Positions 26,076 to 35,547 are shown, counted from the stretch's first letter. The stretch: 44,755 nt of DNA from Bdellovibrio sp. (GCA_016187935.1 JACPIU010000030.1:1-44755), one strand, 5' to 3'. The notes: a model not told the origin generated them from the sequence alone. Numbers and translations: made by a program.

Positions 26076-26338
26076 GGACGCCTCCTCGATTTTAAGCTTC
26101 AAAAATGGATAGTAATTTCTAAAATAGAGGCCGAGGCGCAAAGTGGGAACTCATTCGGCGTTTTTTAGAGGGGCAGTAAAATAACCTCGCAAAAAGGCAA
26201 AGTCAAATGAACAGATATTATGTATTGGTATTTTTACTCAAAAAGACATCGAAAAATGTGTACATCCTTATGAAATCCTTAGTAATCTAGAGACTGGCGA
26301 TCTCGCGTGATTTTCTTTTCCCTCAGTAGTCAAACGAA

Positions 26339-27598
26339 ATGGGTAAACCTAAGGCCCGCTTAATTTTAAATTTTTTTTTCGCGGCCTTGCTAGTTAGCAT
26401 GGCGACTTGGTTTATCACGAAAAATACTCATTCTATATACTGTTCAGGCTGCGCCTCCCATAAGATTAAACTGCCAGATTTTGTTTCATCCTATATTGCC
26501 GCAAAAATTGCCATTGAAGGAAATGCCGACAAAATTTATGATTTAGATTTGCAGCAAAAATATAACTCGCATTTCGCTCAAACCCACCTTGAAAAAATTC
26601 TACCCTATTACTATCCACCGCATAGTTTGGTTTTTTTTGCACCTGCGGTAACTTTACCAACGGAAAAGGCCTATCACATCTGGCAATGGCTCACGGCCTT
26701 GACCACTCTTTTTTTATTGGCCTTACTTTATTATGCAGAAATTTGCCATAACCAATTTTCATTCTTGATTGCAACTTGTTTAACCATCATCTTTTTTCCT
26801 TGGGTTGCCAGCATGATGAACGGACAACCGACTTTAATCATGACAGTAGGACTCTTGGGAGGGTATTTATTTGCGCAACATCGTCGTTATTTAGCAACGG
26901 CCACGATTCTCATCATCACGGCTTTCAAACCCCAAATGGCCATGATACCTGCGCTCTATTTGCTTATCCTTTATGGTAAGCGGATGTGGATTAGCATGAT
27001 TGCCGTGACCCTTGTTATATTGACAATCTGTTCTGTCATTTTTGGAATAAACATATGGCAATCATACATTCATTCGTTACTAACCGCCCCCTACTCGCTT
27101 CGACAATTTGAACCAATCCATCTTCACATGACAAATATGAGAGCAATTTTGCTTTTGATATTTGATAAGCAATACTTTGCTTTGATCAATATTGTGAGTC
27201 TGTGTCTATGGGGGATAGGCCTTGTCGCAGTAGGAATCATGGCCTGGATAGGACGCCAAAAGACACAAAAACTCCAAGATTTTGGTTTCTCGCTGGCCAT
27301 TGTTCTGTCGTGTATTTTTTGCCCCTATTTGTTTATTGTTAGCTTGACCTTGCTTATCATCCCCATTGGTTACTGTATTCAATATGGTAGCAGGAAAACT
27401 TTTTATCTCGCGATCATGGCAATTTTGATTCTTGATTGGATTTCCTTAGAGCATTGGGATTTAAGTCCCTACGCCTGGGTCGCCGCCCAACTTTGTTTAT
27501 TAGCTTGGATGTCCTATTCCTTTCTAAAAGAGAAAAAACTTTCAAATGCTTTTGATACCAAAAATAAAGGCAAGGATTTATCCCTTCTTATTCATTAA
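26339..27598 (+). CDS. GT87-like (DUF2029) integral membrane glycosyltransferase
   Basis: A 419-residue protein with about ten hydrophobic segments. Motifs recall the GT87/DUF2029 polyprenyl-phosphate mannosyltransferase group: an acidic DFVSSYIAAKIAIEG near residue 46, YYYPPHSL, GQPTL and FKPQM at helix ends. Such enzymes use a polyprenyl-linked sugar on the periplasmic side to decorate lipids or glycans. There is no strong ribosome binding site before the ATG. The TSUP gene follows 15 bases later, so the two are likely co-transcribed, though not obviously related. Confidence 0.75.
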   Translation: MGKPKARLILNFFFAALLVSMATWFITKNTHSIYCSGCASHKIKLPDFVSSYIAAKIAIEGNADKIYDLDLQQKYNSHFAQTHLEKILPYYYPPHSLVFFAPAVTLPTEKAYHIWQWLTALTTLFLLALLYYAEICHNQFSFLIATCLTIIFFPWVASMMNGQPTLIMTVGLLGGYLFAQHRRYLATATILIITAFKPQMAMIPALYLLILYGKRMWISMIAVTLVILTICSVIFGINIWQSYIHSLLTAPYSLRQFEPIHLHMTNMRAILLLIFDKQYFALINIVSLCLWGIGLVAVGIMAWIGRQKTQKLQDFGFSLAIVLSCIFCPYLFIVSLTLLIIPIGYCIQYGSRKTFYLAIMAILILDWISLEHWDLSPYAWVAAQLCLLAWMSYSFLKEKKLSNAFDTKNKGKDLSLLIH

Positions 27599-27613
27599 AA
27601 GGATCCAACGACC

Positions 27614-28345
27614 ATGGAATTGATCTTATTTTTCGCCGGATTAGTGGCCGGTTTTATTGACTCCATTGCCGGAGGGGGCGGTCTTATCACTCTGCCCGTT
27701 TTAAGTCTCTATTTACTCCCCGGCCCGCATTCTATCGGGACCAATAAGATCGTCGGGACTGTGGGGGCATTGACGGCCTTAATCATCTATAGCAGAAAAG
27801 GCCATTTGCAGATTGGCAAAGGATTAAGATTTGTCTTGTTGGTAGGAACGGGGTCTTTTCTTGGAAGCTCAAGCGCTCCTTACCTTCCAATCCATTATTT
27901 TAAAATTTTACTGATCATTTTGTGTCCACTGCTTTTGTTGCTGGTTTGGCACAAAGACAAATTTATCCGTGAAGATGTAGAATACAAAGTCTCGCCTTTT
28001 ATTTTTATCCTCACCGGGGTCTTTTGCGGATTCTATGATGGTTTTTTTGGACCCGCAGGAGGAACCTTCATGTTACTAGGCCTGCTGTATGCCGTGAAGT
28101 TACCCTTATTTGCCGCCTTGGCCATTTCCAAACTCGCCAATACTCTTTCTGCCGGTGTGGCCTTGGCAACCTACTCGACGGGTGGGTTCGTACATTGGAA
28201 GACTGGCCTTATCATGATGGCGGGAATGGCCCCAGGGGCCTTTTTCGGGGCACACATTGCCAGCAAAAAAGCGGATAAAATCGTCAAACCGGTTCTCACA
28301 TTCATCGTCTGCTTGCTACTGCTTAAATTAATTTTGAATGTATAA
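27614..28345 (+). CDS. TSUP (TauE/SafE) family permease
   Basis: A 243-residue inner membrane protein with about eight spans and the duplicated family signature: GFIDSIAGGGGLITLPVL in the first half and GFYDGFFGPAGGTFMLLGLL in the second. The family transports sulfite, sulfonates or other organosulfur anions; the substrate is not known here. Its stop is separated from the pstB stop on the other strand by a single base, with no terminator between. Confidence 0.9.
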   Translation: MELILFFAGLVAGFIDSIAGGGGLITLPVLSLYLLPGPHSIGTNKIVGTVGALTALIIYSRKGHLQIGKGLRFVLLVGTGSFLGSSSAPYLPIHYFKILLIILCPLLLLLVWHKDKFIREDVEYKVSPFIFILTGVFCGFYDGFFGPAGGTFMLLGLLYAVKLPLFAALAISKLANTLSAGVALATYSTGGFVHWKTGLIMMAGMAPGAFFGAHIASKKADKIVKPVLTFIVCLLLLKLILNV

Positions 28346-28346
28346 G

Positions 28347-29168
28347 CTATCCCTTAAGCCCGCCCACATAATCCTGCACAATTTTGTTTTTTGGGTTCTC
28401 AAAAATATCAATACAACGTCCGAACTCGATGATTTGGCCGATTTCCTTTTCCCCATCATACCAAAAAGTGGCCACAAAATCGCAAACTCTCCTGGCCTGG
28501 GCCAGGTTATGGGTAATGATGATGATTGTATATTTACCTTTCAGATCATGAATAAGCTTTTCCACCACGTCGGTTGAAATAGGATCTAGGCTTGAGCAAG
28601 GCTCGTCCATTAAGATGATTTCCGGTCCGAGGGCAATAGTGCGGGCCATGCAAAGTCTCTGCTTTTGGCCTCCCGATAAATAGTTGGCAGGTTCTTTCAA
28701 AATATTCTTTACTTCATTCCAGAGACCGACATCTCTGAGGGCCTTCTCAACTCGCTCAGAAATGTGATCAAATTTATGTTCTTTCAGAGGGAGAATAATA
28801 TTGCTTTCAATCGACAGTGGCAAAGGAGTCGGTTCCTGAAAAACGATGCCCACTTTTTTACGCAATTCATTCAAATCCAAGCGCGAATCAAAAATGCTTT
28901 TCCCATCAATCAAAACATCGCCGCTTACCTTGGCAGATGGAACCACTTCAATCATCCGATTTAAGCATGAAATGAAGCTGCTCTTCCCACAAGCGCTGGG
29001 GCCAATAATTCCAGTCACACATCCGGTATTGATCTCTAGATTGATATCTTCAAAAATTTGCCTCTTGCCATAAGACAAACTCAAGTTCTTTATTTTTATT
29101 TTGGGTTTCAATTCACAGCAAGGTTTGCAACCAAGTTCCTTCACCCATGGATATTTATTTTGATTCAT
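28347..29168 (-). CDS. pstB: Phosphate ABC transporter ATP-binding protein PstB
   Basis: This ATPase powers high-affinity phosphate import. Walker A is GPSACGKSS (56-64), the Q-loop lies in VFQEPTPLPLSIESNI (PstB-type), the signature is LSGGQKQRL, Walker B is IILMDEPCSSLDP, and the switch is ITHN. The 273-residue chain has about 20 extra N-terminal residues with a C-x-x-C-C cluster (C14, C17, C18). The start overlaps pstA by four bases. It is the last gene of the pst operon; phoU is absent at this end. Confidence 0.95.
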   Translation of the reverse strand: MNQNKYPWVKELGCKPCCELKPKIKIKNLSLSYGKRQIFEDINLEINTGCVTGIIGPSACGKSSFISCLNRMIEVVPSAKVSGDVLIDGKSIFDSRLDLNELRKKVGIVFQEPTPLPLSIESNIILPLKEHKFDHISERVEKALRDVGLWNEVKNILKEPANYLSGGQKQRLCMARTIALGPEIILMDEPCSSLDPISTDVVEKLIHDLKGKYTIIIITHNLAQARRVCDFVATFWYDGEKEIGQIIEFGRCIDIFENPKNKIVQDYVGGLKG

Positions 29169-29992
29169 AAAATAATTCTCTTTTTGTACCAGGTTTTTAA
29201 AACTATGGTGAAAAGTCCGTTGGTTATAAAAATTAATACAATAAGCACCATCGCCGTTTTGTAGGCATTGGTATCACCGCCGGGAACATTCATAGTTAAA
29301 TCATAAATGTGAATAGAAAGCGCCCGACCTGAATCACTCAACGATTCGGGCATTCGGTCAACATAACCGGAAGTGAAAATCAGGGCCGCAGTTTCGGCAA
29401 GAGAGCGGCCGATACTTAAAACTCCGCCCACAATGACAAAGGGGAGAGCATAAGGAATGATAATGGAACGAATGGTGGTGGTGCGGCCCAGACCGAGAGA
29501 AAGAGGGACCAAGCGATAATTCTTCGGAATGGTGCGAATCCCTTCTTCCACCGTGCGAATAAAAAGCGGCATCGACATGATCGCCAAAGTCAACCCACCC
29601 GACCAAATGGAAAAGCCAAACCCCAAAAAAACACAAAAAAGAGCATTCCCGAATAGACCAAAAACGATTGAAGGCACGCCGGAAAGTATCTCAAGCGCTT
29701 TGCGGACGATGTGAACAACTTTCGGGTGCTCATCAGAATATTCGCTTAAAAAAAGCGCCGTTCCCAGGCCCATGGGAACGATAACGATCATGCAAACACC
29801 CAAAATGAGTAAAGTGGAAATAATAATTGGGAAAATTCCCCCCTTCCGCCCTCCGCTCAATGGGTCTTGGGACAAAAAAGAAAAATCAAAATGCCTCAGA
29901 GAATTGACAAAAATATCTTGCACCATTAAAACCAGAATAAGCAGTAGAATGCCAGCAGAAAGCCATGCCAAAAATTTTGTCATTCTTTCCAT
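29165..29992 (-). CDS. pstA: Phosphate ABC transporter permease PstA
   Basis: A 275-residue membrane subunit with about six spans. It contains the family blocks GGIFPIIISTLLI, PMGLGTALFLSEY, LSGVPSIVFGLFG and the ABC-coupling loop SLGLGRTTTIRSIIIPYALP. The start at 29992 overlaps the end of pstC by 13 bases; AAGG lies nearby. An alternative ATG at 29983 would give an ATGA overlap. It forms the channel with PstC. Confidence 0.94.
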   Translation of the reverse strand: MERMTKFLAWLSAGILLLILVLMVQDIFVNSLRHFDFSFLSQDPLSGGRKGGIFPIIISTLLILGVCMIVIVPMGLGTALFLSEYSDEHPKVVHIVRKALEILSGVPSIVFGLFGNALFCVFLGFGFSIWSGGLTLAIMSMPLFIRTVEEGIRTIPKNYRLVPLSLGLGRTTTIRSIIIPYALPFVIVGGVLSIGRSLAETAALIFTSGYVDRMPESLSDSGRALSIHIYDLTMNVPGGDTNAYKTAMVLIVLIFITNGLFTIVLKTWYKKRIIL

Positions 29993-30843
29993 GATTCATG
30001 CCTTCGCCAAAAGTCAGCAACAGAAATAAGAACAAATATCAACAGAAAGAGAATTAATCCCGTGAAAAACAATGCCGAACGGTGTTCATTCATGGCATAG
30101 GCCATTTCCAGTGCAATATTGGCCGTTAAAGTTCGAATAGGATCGAAGATGGAGGTGGGCATCTTTACAATATTTCCGCAAACCATTAAGACTGCCATGG
30201 TCTCACCCATGGCGCGCCCGAGGGCCAGAATCATCGCGCCTACAATTTGTTGTTTGAGCGAAGGCAATAAAATAGACCAAATGTAAGTTGATTTTCTCAT
30301 TCCGAGGGAAAGGGCAACGCGATAATACTTTTTCGAAGACGGCCTAAAATTCGCCATCAAGTTCAACGTAATGATTGGGAAAATCATCAAGGCCAGGATT
30401 AAAATACCCGCCAGTAAACTTTGACCAGGAGGCCTGATTTCATTCAACATGGGCACCAGTTTCATCAGACCCCAAAAACCAAATATGACTGAGGGTAGGC
30501 CAGCATATAATTCAACCACTCTTCGAAACGGCCATGCCAGACTCCCATGCGCGTAAAAAGAAATAAAGATGGCCGAGAAAAGGCCTAATGGCGACGCTAA
30601 AATCAAGGCTCCTAATGAAACGAAAATGGTCCCCGCAATCATTGGCAGAACATTAAACTGTCCCTCAAGCGGGTACCAAGATTTATCTATGAAAAAGGCC
30701 CAACCTTTTAAATGAATCGCCGGCAAACTCTCACGGGTCACGAAAATAAAAATCAGCCCGACTGCGATGGCAGAAAACAGCCCATTGATTGTTAGAACCG
30801 ATTCAAGAATAAAATCTTTGTTTTTTTTAGTAAGCTGGTACAA
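29980..30843 (-). CDS. pstC: Phosphate ABC transporter permease PstC
   Basis: A 287-residue membrane subunit with about six spans. Family motifs are LYAGLPSVIFGFWGL, the coupling loop SLGMRKSTYIWSILLPSLK and GRAMGETMAVLMVCGN. The start is TTG at 30843, inside the end of pstS, with AAGGA about nine bases upstream; no ATG or GTG start was seen near the N terminus. Overlap with pstS (17 bases) and pstA points to coupled translation. Confidence 0.93.
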   Translation of the reverse strand: MYQLTKKNKDFILESVLTINGLFSAIAVGLIFIFVTRESLPAIHLKGWAFFIDKSWYPLEGQFNVLPMIAGTIFVSLGALILASPLGLFSAIFISFYAHGSLAWPFRRVVELYAGLPSVIFGFWGLMKLVPMLNEIRPPGQSLLAGILILALMIFPIITLNLMANFRPSSKKYYRVALSLGMRKSTYIWSILLPSLKQQIVGAMILALGRAMGETMAVLMVCGNIVKMPTSIFDPIRTLTANIALEMAYAMNEHRSALFFTGLILFLLIFVLISVADFWRRHESWKE

Positions 30844-31633
30844 AGAAATGATCCTTGATTACGTGTGTAGATTCTGGGGATAAAACAAATTTGATAAATC
30901 CCTCAATCGATCCGCTCGGTTTTAATTTCGTGATTAAATTGAGTTCACGAGTCAGTGGATAAGTGCCATTTTTAATATTCTCGACTTTGGCACTCTTGCC
31001 TTGAAAGTTTAAAAGTTTAAGTGGCACTCCAACTGAGGCATTATATTCCGCTGTGCCGATTGAAACGTATCCAATGGAATTTTTATTGGTGCTCACTGTT
31101 TTGATTCCCTGTTCGTTATCTCCAATCACAATATCCGCCTTAATTTGTGAATTCTTTAAACCAAAAAATCCTATAAAAAGCTCAAGTGTTGACCGACCCT
31201 CGGCCTTATTGACCACAACAATTTTTTGATCGGCGCCTCCTAGCACTTTCCAATTTGTGATCGAGCCTTTGTAAATATCGACGATCTGCTCTTTGGTTAA
31301 TTCTGATACAGAATTTGTCTTATGTACGATGATGGCAATTCCATCTGTGGCAAAGGTAAAGGCATGTAAATCTTTTTCATCGGCCTTCAGGGCCCTAGAT
31401 ACCATTCCGATTTTGGCCAAATCTTTTCTGACATCGGCCACGCCTCGGGAAGAACCACCGGTTTGCACATCGATTCGAACACCTTTGTTTTTTGCCTCGT
31501 AAAGCTTGGCCAAATCCAATAAGGTCGGTGCAATCGTTGATGAACCGGTAATCACGATTGTCTCTTTAGCATTGAGGGGAAAACTCAAAGTCACCAATGC
31601 GAAGACGAAGATGAAGATTGTGAACTTAATCAT
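30827..31633 (-). CDS. pstS: Periplasmic phosphate-binding protein PstS
   Basis: This protein captures phosphate for the importer. After a signal peptide (MIKFTIFIFVFALVTLSFPLNA) come GSSTIAPTLLDLA and QTGGSSRGVADVRKDLAKIGMVSRAL, the segments that form the phosphate pocket, and the domain-crossing TFATDGIAIIVHK. At 268 residues it belongs to the shorter PstS group. The ATG at 31633 is preceded by AGGGAG; the longer frame to 31684 would place a basic, hydrophobic stretch before the signal. It heads pstSCAB, which is normally induced under phosphate limitation; no clear Pho box was found upstream. Confidence 0.93.
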   Translation of the reverse strand: MIKFTIFIFVFALVTLSFPLNAKETIVITGSSTIAPTLLDLAKLYEAKNKGVRIDVQTGGSSRGVADVRKDLAKIGMVSRALKADEKDLHAFTFATDGIAIIVHKTNSVSELTKEQIVDIYKGSITNWKVLGGADQKIVVVNKAEGRSTLELFIGFFGLKNSQIKADIVIGDNEQGIKTVSTNKNSIGYVSIGTAEYNASVGVPLKLLNFQGKSAKVENIKNGTYPLTRELNLITKLKPSGSIEGFIKFVLSPESTHVIKDHFFVPAY

Positions 31634-31923
31634 CTGGATAATTCTCCCTAACAAACAAAACAAGATAAAATTTATTGCTAGCATGGGACGAATGGTGGTT
31701 CCAGATACTATGAAAAAAGCTCATGCATAAATGCCCTAAAATCTTGGCATAAAATTCTACAGACTATTCACACGGCGCTTCTTCATTTCAAGCACTTATA
31801 AAATATTTGACAATTTCCCTTGGTTGAAATCATGGGGGCCCATACAATTAAGTGAATAACCAAAACTCAATTGGCGGAACGTGGGTTGATTGCAGCGAGT
31901 TTTCAAATTTGGGGGTCTATCGC

Positions 31924-32742
31924 ATGAAAACTTTTACTCTTGCCAGTTTTACTATCGTTCTGACTCTCGTTCTGAGTTCCAGCTTGCAAGTTGCCGAAGC
32001 CGCTAACCGTCTCTATTGTACCTGGTCATCTTCCGCCAATGGTTGCTTGTACAAAGATATGAAACTCTATAATCAACGCTTAGTCAGCGATATGCACTGT
32101 GCCCCTACTTCCGCCGCCATGGGACTTTCTGCCCTTACCTACGGCGGTATTAGCTATTATACCGGCAGCAGTACTTCCGCCAGCGATCCCTACTGGACCT
32201 ATAACAAGTTTGTCTATAAGAGCGAAATTGATCGCATTAAGAACTTCGCAAGCGTTATGAATACCTCATCCACAGATGGCACAAGCGGTTCTAATGTGAA
32301 AAAGTTTCATGATCGTGAACGGGATTTTCCAGGCGCTTCCGGTTATGTGAATAATGCGGGAGACTACTCCATCAACAACACCTTCGTGCGCTCTAAAGTG
32401 TGGAATAGTGAAGTGCAAATTTTAACCTACGGACATTATAAAGAATCTTGCTCCAATATTCTCGGGGCAAAAGTATGCACCTATGATCGCGATGGCGGGC
32501 ACGTCATTGCCTTAAATGGCTACTATTATGATAATAACAATGGTGTGAACGTGACCACTTTTGATCCATGGGGCGCAGTTGTAAAAAACCGCACTCTGAC
32601 TTATCTCTCCAATCTCTCGACACTTTCAATTTTAGGCATCCGAATCGATGGGCGAACCTACGGTAGCAAAACCCATTATGTTTATCGCAGCGATGATCGA
32701 GTCAAAATCATTGACCACACCAACGGTATCCAATCGAGATAA
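31924..32742 (+). CDS. Secreted C39/papain-like cysteine peptidase candidate
   Basis: A 272-residue protein with a signal peptide (cleavage near residue 26, AEA/AN). The order of motifs is that of C39-like papain-fold peptidases: CAPTSAAMGLSAL with catalytic Cys59, GGHVIALNGYY with His193, and TTFDPWG with Asp214. Two further Cys pairs (C32/C41 and C176/C185) may form disulfides. The ATG at 31924 begins the signal peptide; an ATG-less longer frame starts 72 bases earlier. Secretion and lack of an ABC-transporter fusion indicate an extracytoplasmic peptidase or related acyl-transfer enzyme. It diverges from pstS. Confidence 0.72.
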   Translation: MKTFTLASFTIVLTLVLSSSLQVAEAANRLYCTWSSSANGCLYKDMKLYNQRLVSDMHCAPTSAAMGLSALTYGGISYYTGSSTSASDPYWTYNKFVYKSEIDRIKNFASVMNTSSTDGTSGSNVKKFHDRERDFPGASGYVNNAGDYSINNTFVRSKVWNSEVQILTYGHYKESCSNILGAKVCTYDRDGGHVIALNGYYYDNNNGVNVTTFDPWGAVVKNRTLTYLSNLSTLSILGIRIDGRTYGSKTHYVYRSDDRVKIIDHTNGIQSR

Positions 32743-32746
32743 GACG

Positions 32747-33559
32747 TTAGGGAGCAAATCCTAATTCGCGATAGAGTTCTTGAGATCGGGCGCTGTCAAA
32801 GCGCCCGTATTCATGTAGGACGATTTTTTGAATTTCAGGATGTTCTTTATGAGCGACTAGAATATCGCGTAAGATGGGATAGAGATGTTTCTCCTTGCCT
32901 TGATACAGATTGCCCAGGACAAAAAGCGCCATACTGGGATTAAAACGGGCCTTCCCCGAAGCCTCACTTGAATCAAAGGGACGTTTCGCCTCCGCTACCA
33001 AAAGCTCTGCCTTTTCCTCATCTGGCACATCCAACTTGGCCACGAATTGCAGCATATATTGTTTTTCTTCCGGGAAGTGATGGCCCATTCGCTGCATGAC
33101 AATTCCCAGGGCCAGCATGGCCTCATCAGGATTGGCTTCCAGTTCCTTAATCTTTACGTCCACCAGTTTCGATTCGTCCGTTCTGGCGCGTTCATGCAGT
33201 TCAAGGAAAGTTGTCATGAGGAGTAAATTATTACCGCTTTCATCTTCGGGAAATTGCGGGGCCAGCCGCTGAAAATAATCCATCAATTTATTTTTCTCAA
33301 TCATGCTGCGTACGCTGGGGTTGAGGGCCTGAATTCGCCGCTCGATTTCTGGCGAGGAAGGAATTTGAAATGTTTTGGGGGTGGCGGTTGGAGACAAGGG
33401 AGTCAATGTTATAACAGGAATCGCCTTTTCCACCACGGCCCGATCGGTAGGCATTATTTTTTCTTGCGAATGTTCCGCAACTGGAGTGTTTCTTTGTCCG
33501 AAGTAAAACCCCAGGAAAAGAGCACTCAGGGCACAAGCGGCAATAATCCATTTATTCAT
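32747..33559 (-). CDS. Membrane-anchored helical protein (second of a pair)
   Basis: A 270-residue protein with one N-terminal membrane anchor or uncleaved signal (IIAACALSALFLGFYFG). A Thr/Pro-rich linker (TLTPLSPTATP) follows, then an all-helical domain (about 70-270) with a pattern that could be helical repeats. No catalytic motif or family was recognised. It overlaps the upstream gene by eight bases and shares its plan, so the two probably work together at the envelope. Its stop lies four bases from the convergent C39-like gene stop. Confidence 0.75.
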   Translation of the reverse strand: MNKWIIAACALSALFLGFYFGQRNTPVAEHSQEKIMPTDRAVVEKAIPVITLTPLSPTATPKTFQIPSSPEIERRIQALNPSVRSMIEKNKLMDYFQRLAPQFPEDESGNNLLLMTTFLELHERARTDESKLVDVKIKELEANPDEAMLALGIVMQRMGHHFPEEKQYMLQFVAKLDVPDEEKAELLVAEAKRPFDSSEASGKARFNPSMALFVLGNLYQGKEKHLYPILRDILVAHKEHPEIQKIVLHEYGRFDSARSQELYRELGFAP

Positions 33560-34478
33560 GTTGATCTTCCGCGCTCTCTTTTACAAACTCTACCGGCAGG
33601 CCTGGACTGGCGGTTTCATCCTGCATAGAATCCACAGCAACGGGCGCAGGAGTGGCCTTTTTTCCCAGAAGTGCTTCCAAGTCTGATCGTATCACTTCCT
33701 TTTGGTCGGGATATTTGTCGAGATATTGCTGGGCCATGCCAGTTTGAACCCACGGCTCAACTTGGCGTTGGATGGCCTCTTTCGTGCCAATCCAGGCCTC
33801 ATTCTTTTCTGTCACTCCAAGGTATAGGGCATGAGCTGTGAGAGGGACGCTCATCGCCATGGAGGTGGAAAGGGCCATATTGAGTTCAGCTTCACTCTTG
33901 GCCTGATTGGCGTCGGGCCGCTTGGGTATGATTTCTTTTTCTAAAATGCTCAGACTAATTTCCTTCTGCAATTCAGGGTACCCCTCGCATAGCGAGGCCA
34001 TCTTAAGGAAACGCAATTTTTCCACCGGGTAGGACATGGGAGGGAATTGCTTTAACGATTCGGCAATGCCTTCAAGGGTTTTCTTGGCCTGGGCCCGAAG
34101 ACGGGCCATGAGGTCTTCTCTGGCCCCTTGGTATTCAGGGTGCGACTCTTCTTCGGTATTTATCTTATTGAGCCAAAATAGCTCTTGCCCGAGATCGGCG
34201 CGCGAAAACATCTTTAGAAATATCTTATCGCTTTCCGAAAGCTTGATTTTTTGTTTGAGTTCTAAATAGGTCGTTGTGGTACCCACAATGCTGGCAGGTT
34301 CTCGATGGCGAGACAACCTGCCCGCTTCATCCATAACATCACGATCACCACTCGGAACCATTTCTTCCATCACGGTATCTTGGACGGTATCTTGGGATGA
34401 CTGAAAATAGCTTCCCACCCAATATCCGATGCCGGCAAAACTCATTATAAAAACAAATATAAGTAGGAACTTGCTCAT
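33552..34478 (-). CDS. Membrane-anchored helical protein (first of a pair)
   Basis: A 308-residue protein with an N-terminal membrane anchor (LLIFVFIMSFAGIGYWVG), an acidic linker with a short DTVQDTV repeat, and a long helical domain ending in a Pro/Ala-rich tail. The architecture mirrors the downstream gene, with which it overlaps. The pair may be diverged duplicates, although direct sequence similarity is weak by eye. No family recognised. Confidence 0.75.
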   Translation of the reverse strand: MSKFLLIFVFIMSFAGIGYWVGSYFQSSQDTVQDTVMEEMVPSGDRDVMDEAGRLSRHREPASIVGTTTTYLELKQKIKLSESDKIFLKMFSRADLGQELFWLNKINTEEESHPEYQGAREDLMARLRAQAKKTLEGIAESLKQFPPMSYPVEKLRFLKMASLCEGYPELQKEISLSILEKEIIPKRPDANQAKSEAELNMALSTSMAMSVPLTAHALYLGVTEKNEAWIGTKEAIQRQVEPWVQTGMAQQYLDKYPDQKEVIRSDLEALLGKKATPAPVAVDSMQDETASPGLPVEFVKESAEDQHE

Positions 34479-34659
34479 CTCATTCTCCCTTTTCTTATGC
34501 TTTCTTGTCGGTCAAAACTGGAGAAAATTCTAGGCTAAACAAATTTGTTCATTTCTTAGACACCGACATCTTTTTTTGACCTCGGTCTATTGTAAATTCA
34601 ATGGATTATCGAATGGCATGGCCTTTTTTATTGGCAAGATTTTCGCAAAGATAATTTAC

Positions 34660-35547
34660 ATGCAAAAGCATTTTACCTGGGCCTCTTTTGTCTTCTTGTT
34701 ACTGGCGCTCTTACCACCGCTTTATGGAGAAGACGCGCCACCTTGCCTGTCCCTGGGTGGTTGTCTTCGCCTGACTTTGAATCCCAGACTATTAGGACTT
34801 CCGCCTGGCGGGGATTGTCAGGATAATGCTTTTCACCTTCCTGAGACGACTCTGGCGCGGGAGGAGCGTGAACCAAGCCGGGCGGGCCTTATCTTAATGG
34901 GTCTCGGTCTCGCTCCGGTTGAATTTTTCCTCTCCACCGCCATTCATGAGGGCTCTCATGCTGGCACCATTGGACTGTTTTCAAACGTTGACCTGACAGC
35001 GTATAAACCTTGGCCACACACCACCCCAGGTGGAAATTTTGTCTTTGGTGCCGTCTATTGGAATGGTAGTTCAACCCCGGGTGAACGTGCCCTGATCAGT
35101 GCGGCACCAATGATCACGGATACGGCCATTTTAGGAACTTATAGCGCCCTGACTGCCACGGGTAATGTCCCTCATAATAAATATGCTCGCATGGGACTCT
35201 GGGTCTTTGCTGCCGGACATTGGGTGGATATGGCCAATCATCTGGCCGCTCGAAATGAATTCACCGATAGTCGAAAGCTAATGCGGTATCTGGAAACTGA
35301 ACATGGTCTTTCCAATACCGAGGCCATGGCCTTGGTAAAAGGGACCCAAGCTGCCGTCTTGCTCACCAGCGGCTACTTCATGGCGAGAGAATTAATTGAT
35401 ATTTTTAAATCAGCACCCGGACGCAAACAACAACCTACAAGAACTGTTTCATCTTCTCAAAGCAGGGCCTTCGAAATTCGAGATGTCTATTTATTGCCCG
35501 CCGCTAATGGCAATCAAGTAGGATTGGTTTTGGGCGGAAGGTTCTAA
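34660..35547 (+). CDS. Secreted or membrane protein with an HEGSH zincin-like motif
   Basis: A 295-residue protein starting MQKHFTWASFVFLLLALLPP, a signal peptide. A hydrophobic helix holds STAIHEGSHAG, an H-E-x-x-H site (H96-H100), which in metallopeptidases provides two zinc ligands. A second hydrophobic region (about 155-175) and a helix with GHWVDMANH follow; one of these His or Asp could be the third ligand. The C terminus ends in a beta-like VGLVLGGRF. A transmembrane metalloprotease is plausible but not proven; the motif could also be structural. The start is chosen because it opens the signal peptide; no strong ribosome binding site is present. Confidence 0.6.
   Translation: MQKHFTWASFVFLLLALLPPLYGEDAPPCLSLGGCLRLTLNPRLLGLPPGGDCQDNAFHLPETTLAREEREPSRAGLILMGLGLAPVEFFLSTAIHEGSHAGTIGLFSNVDLTAYKPWPHTTPGGNFVFGAVYWNGSSTPGERALISAAPMITDTAILGTYSALTATGNVPHNKYARMGLWVFAAGHWVDMANHLAARNEFTDSRKLMRYLETEHGLSNTEAMALVKGTQAAVLLTSGYFMARELIDIFKSAPGRKQQPTRTVSSSQSRAFEIRDVYLLPAANGNQVGLVLGGRF

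Noticed and set aside
31634-31923. Pho box upstream of pstS
   Set aside because: No clear pair of CTGTCAT-like direct repeats at the right spacing could be found.
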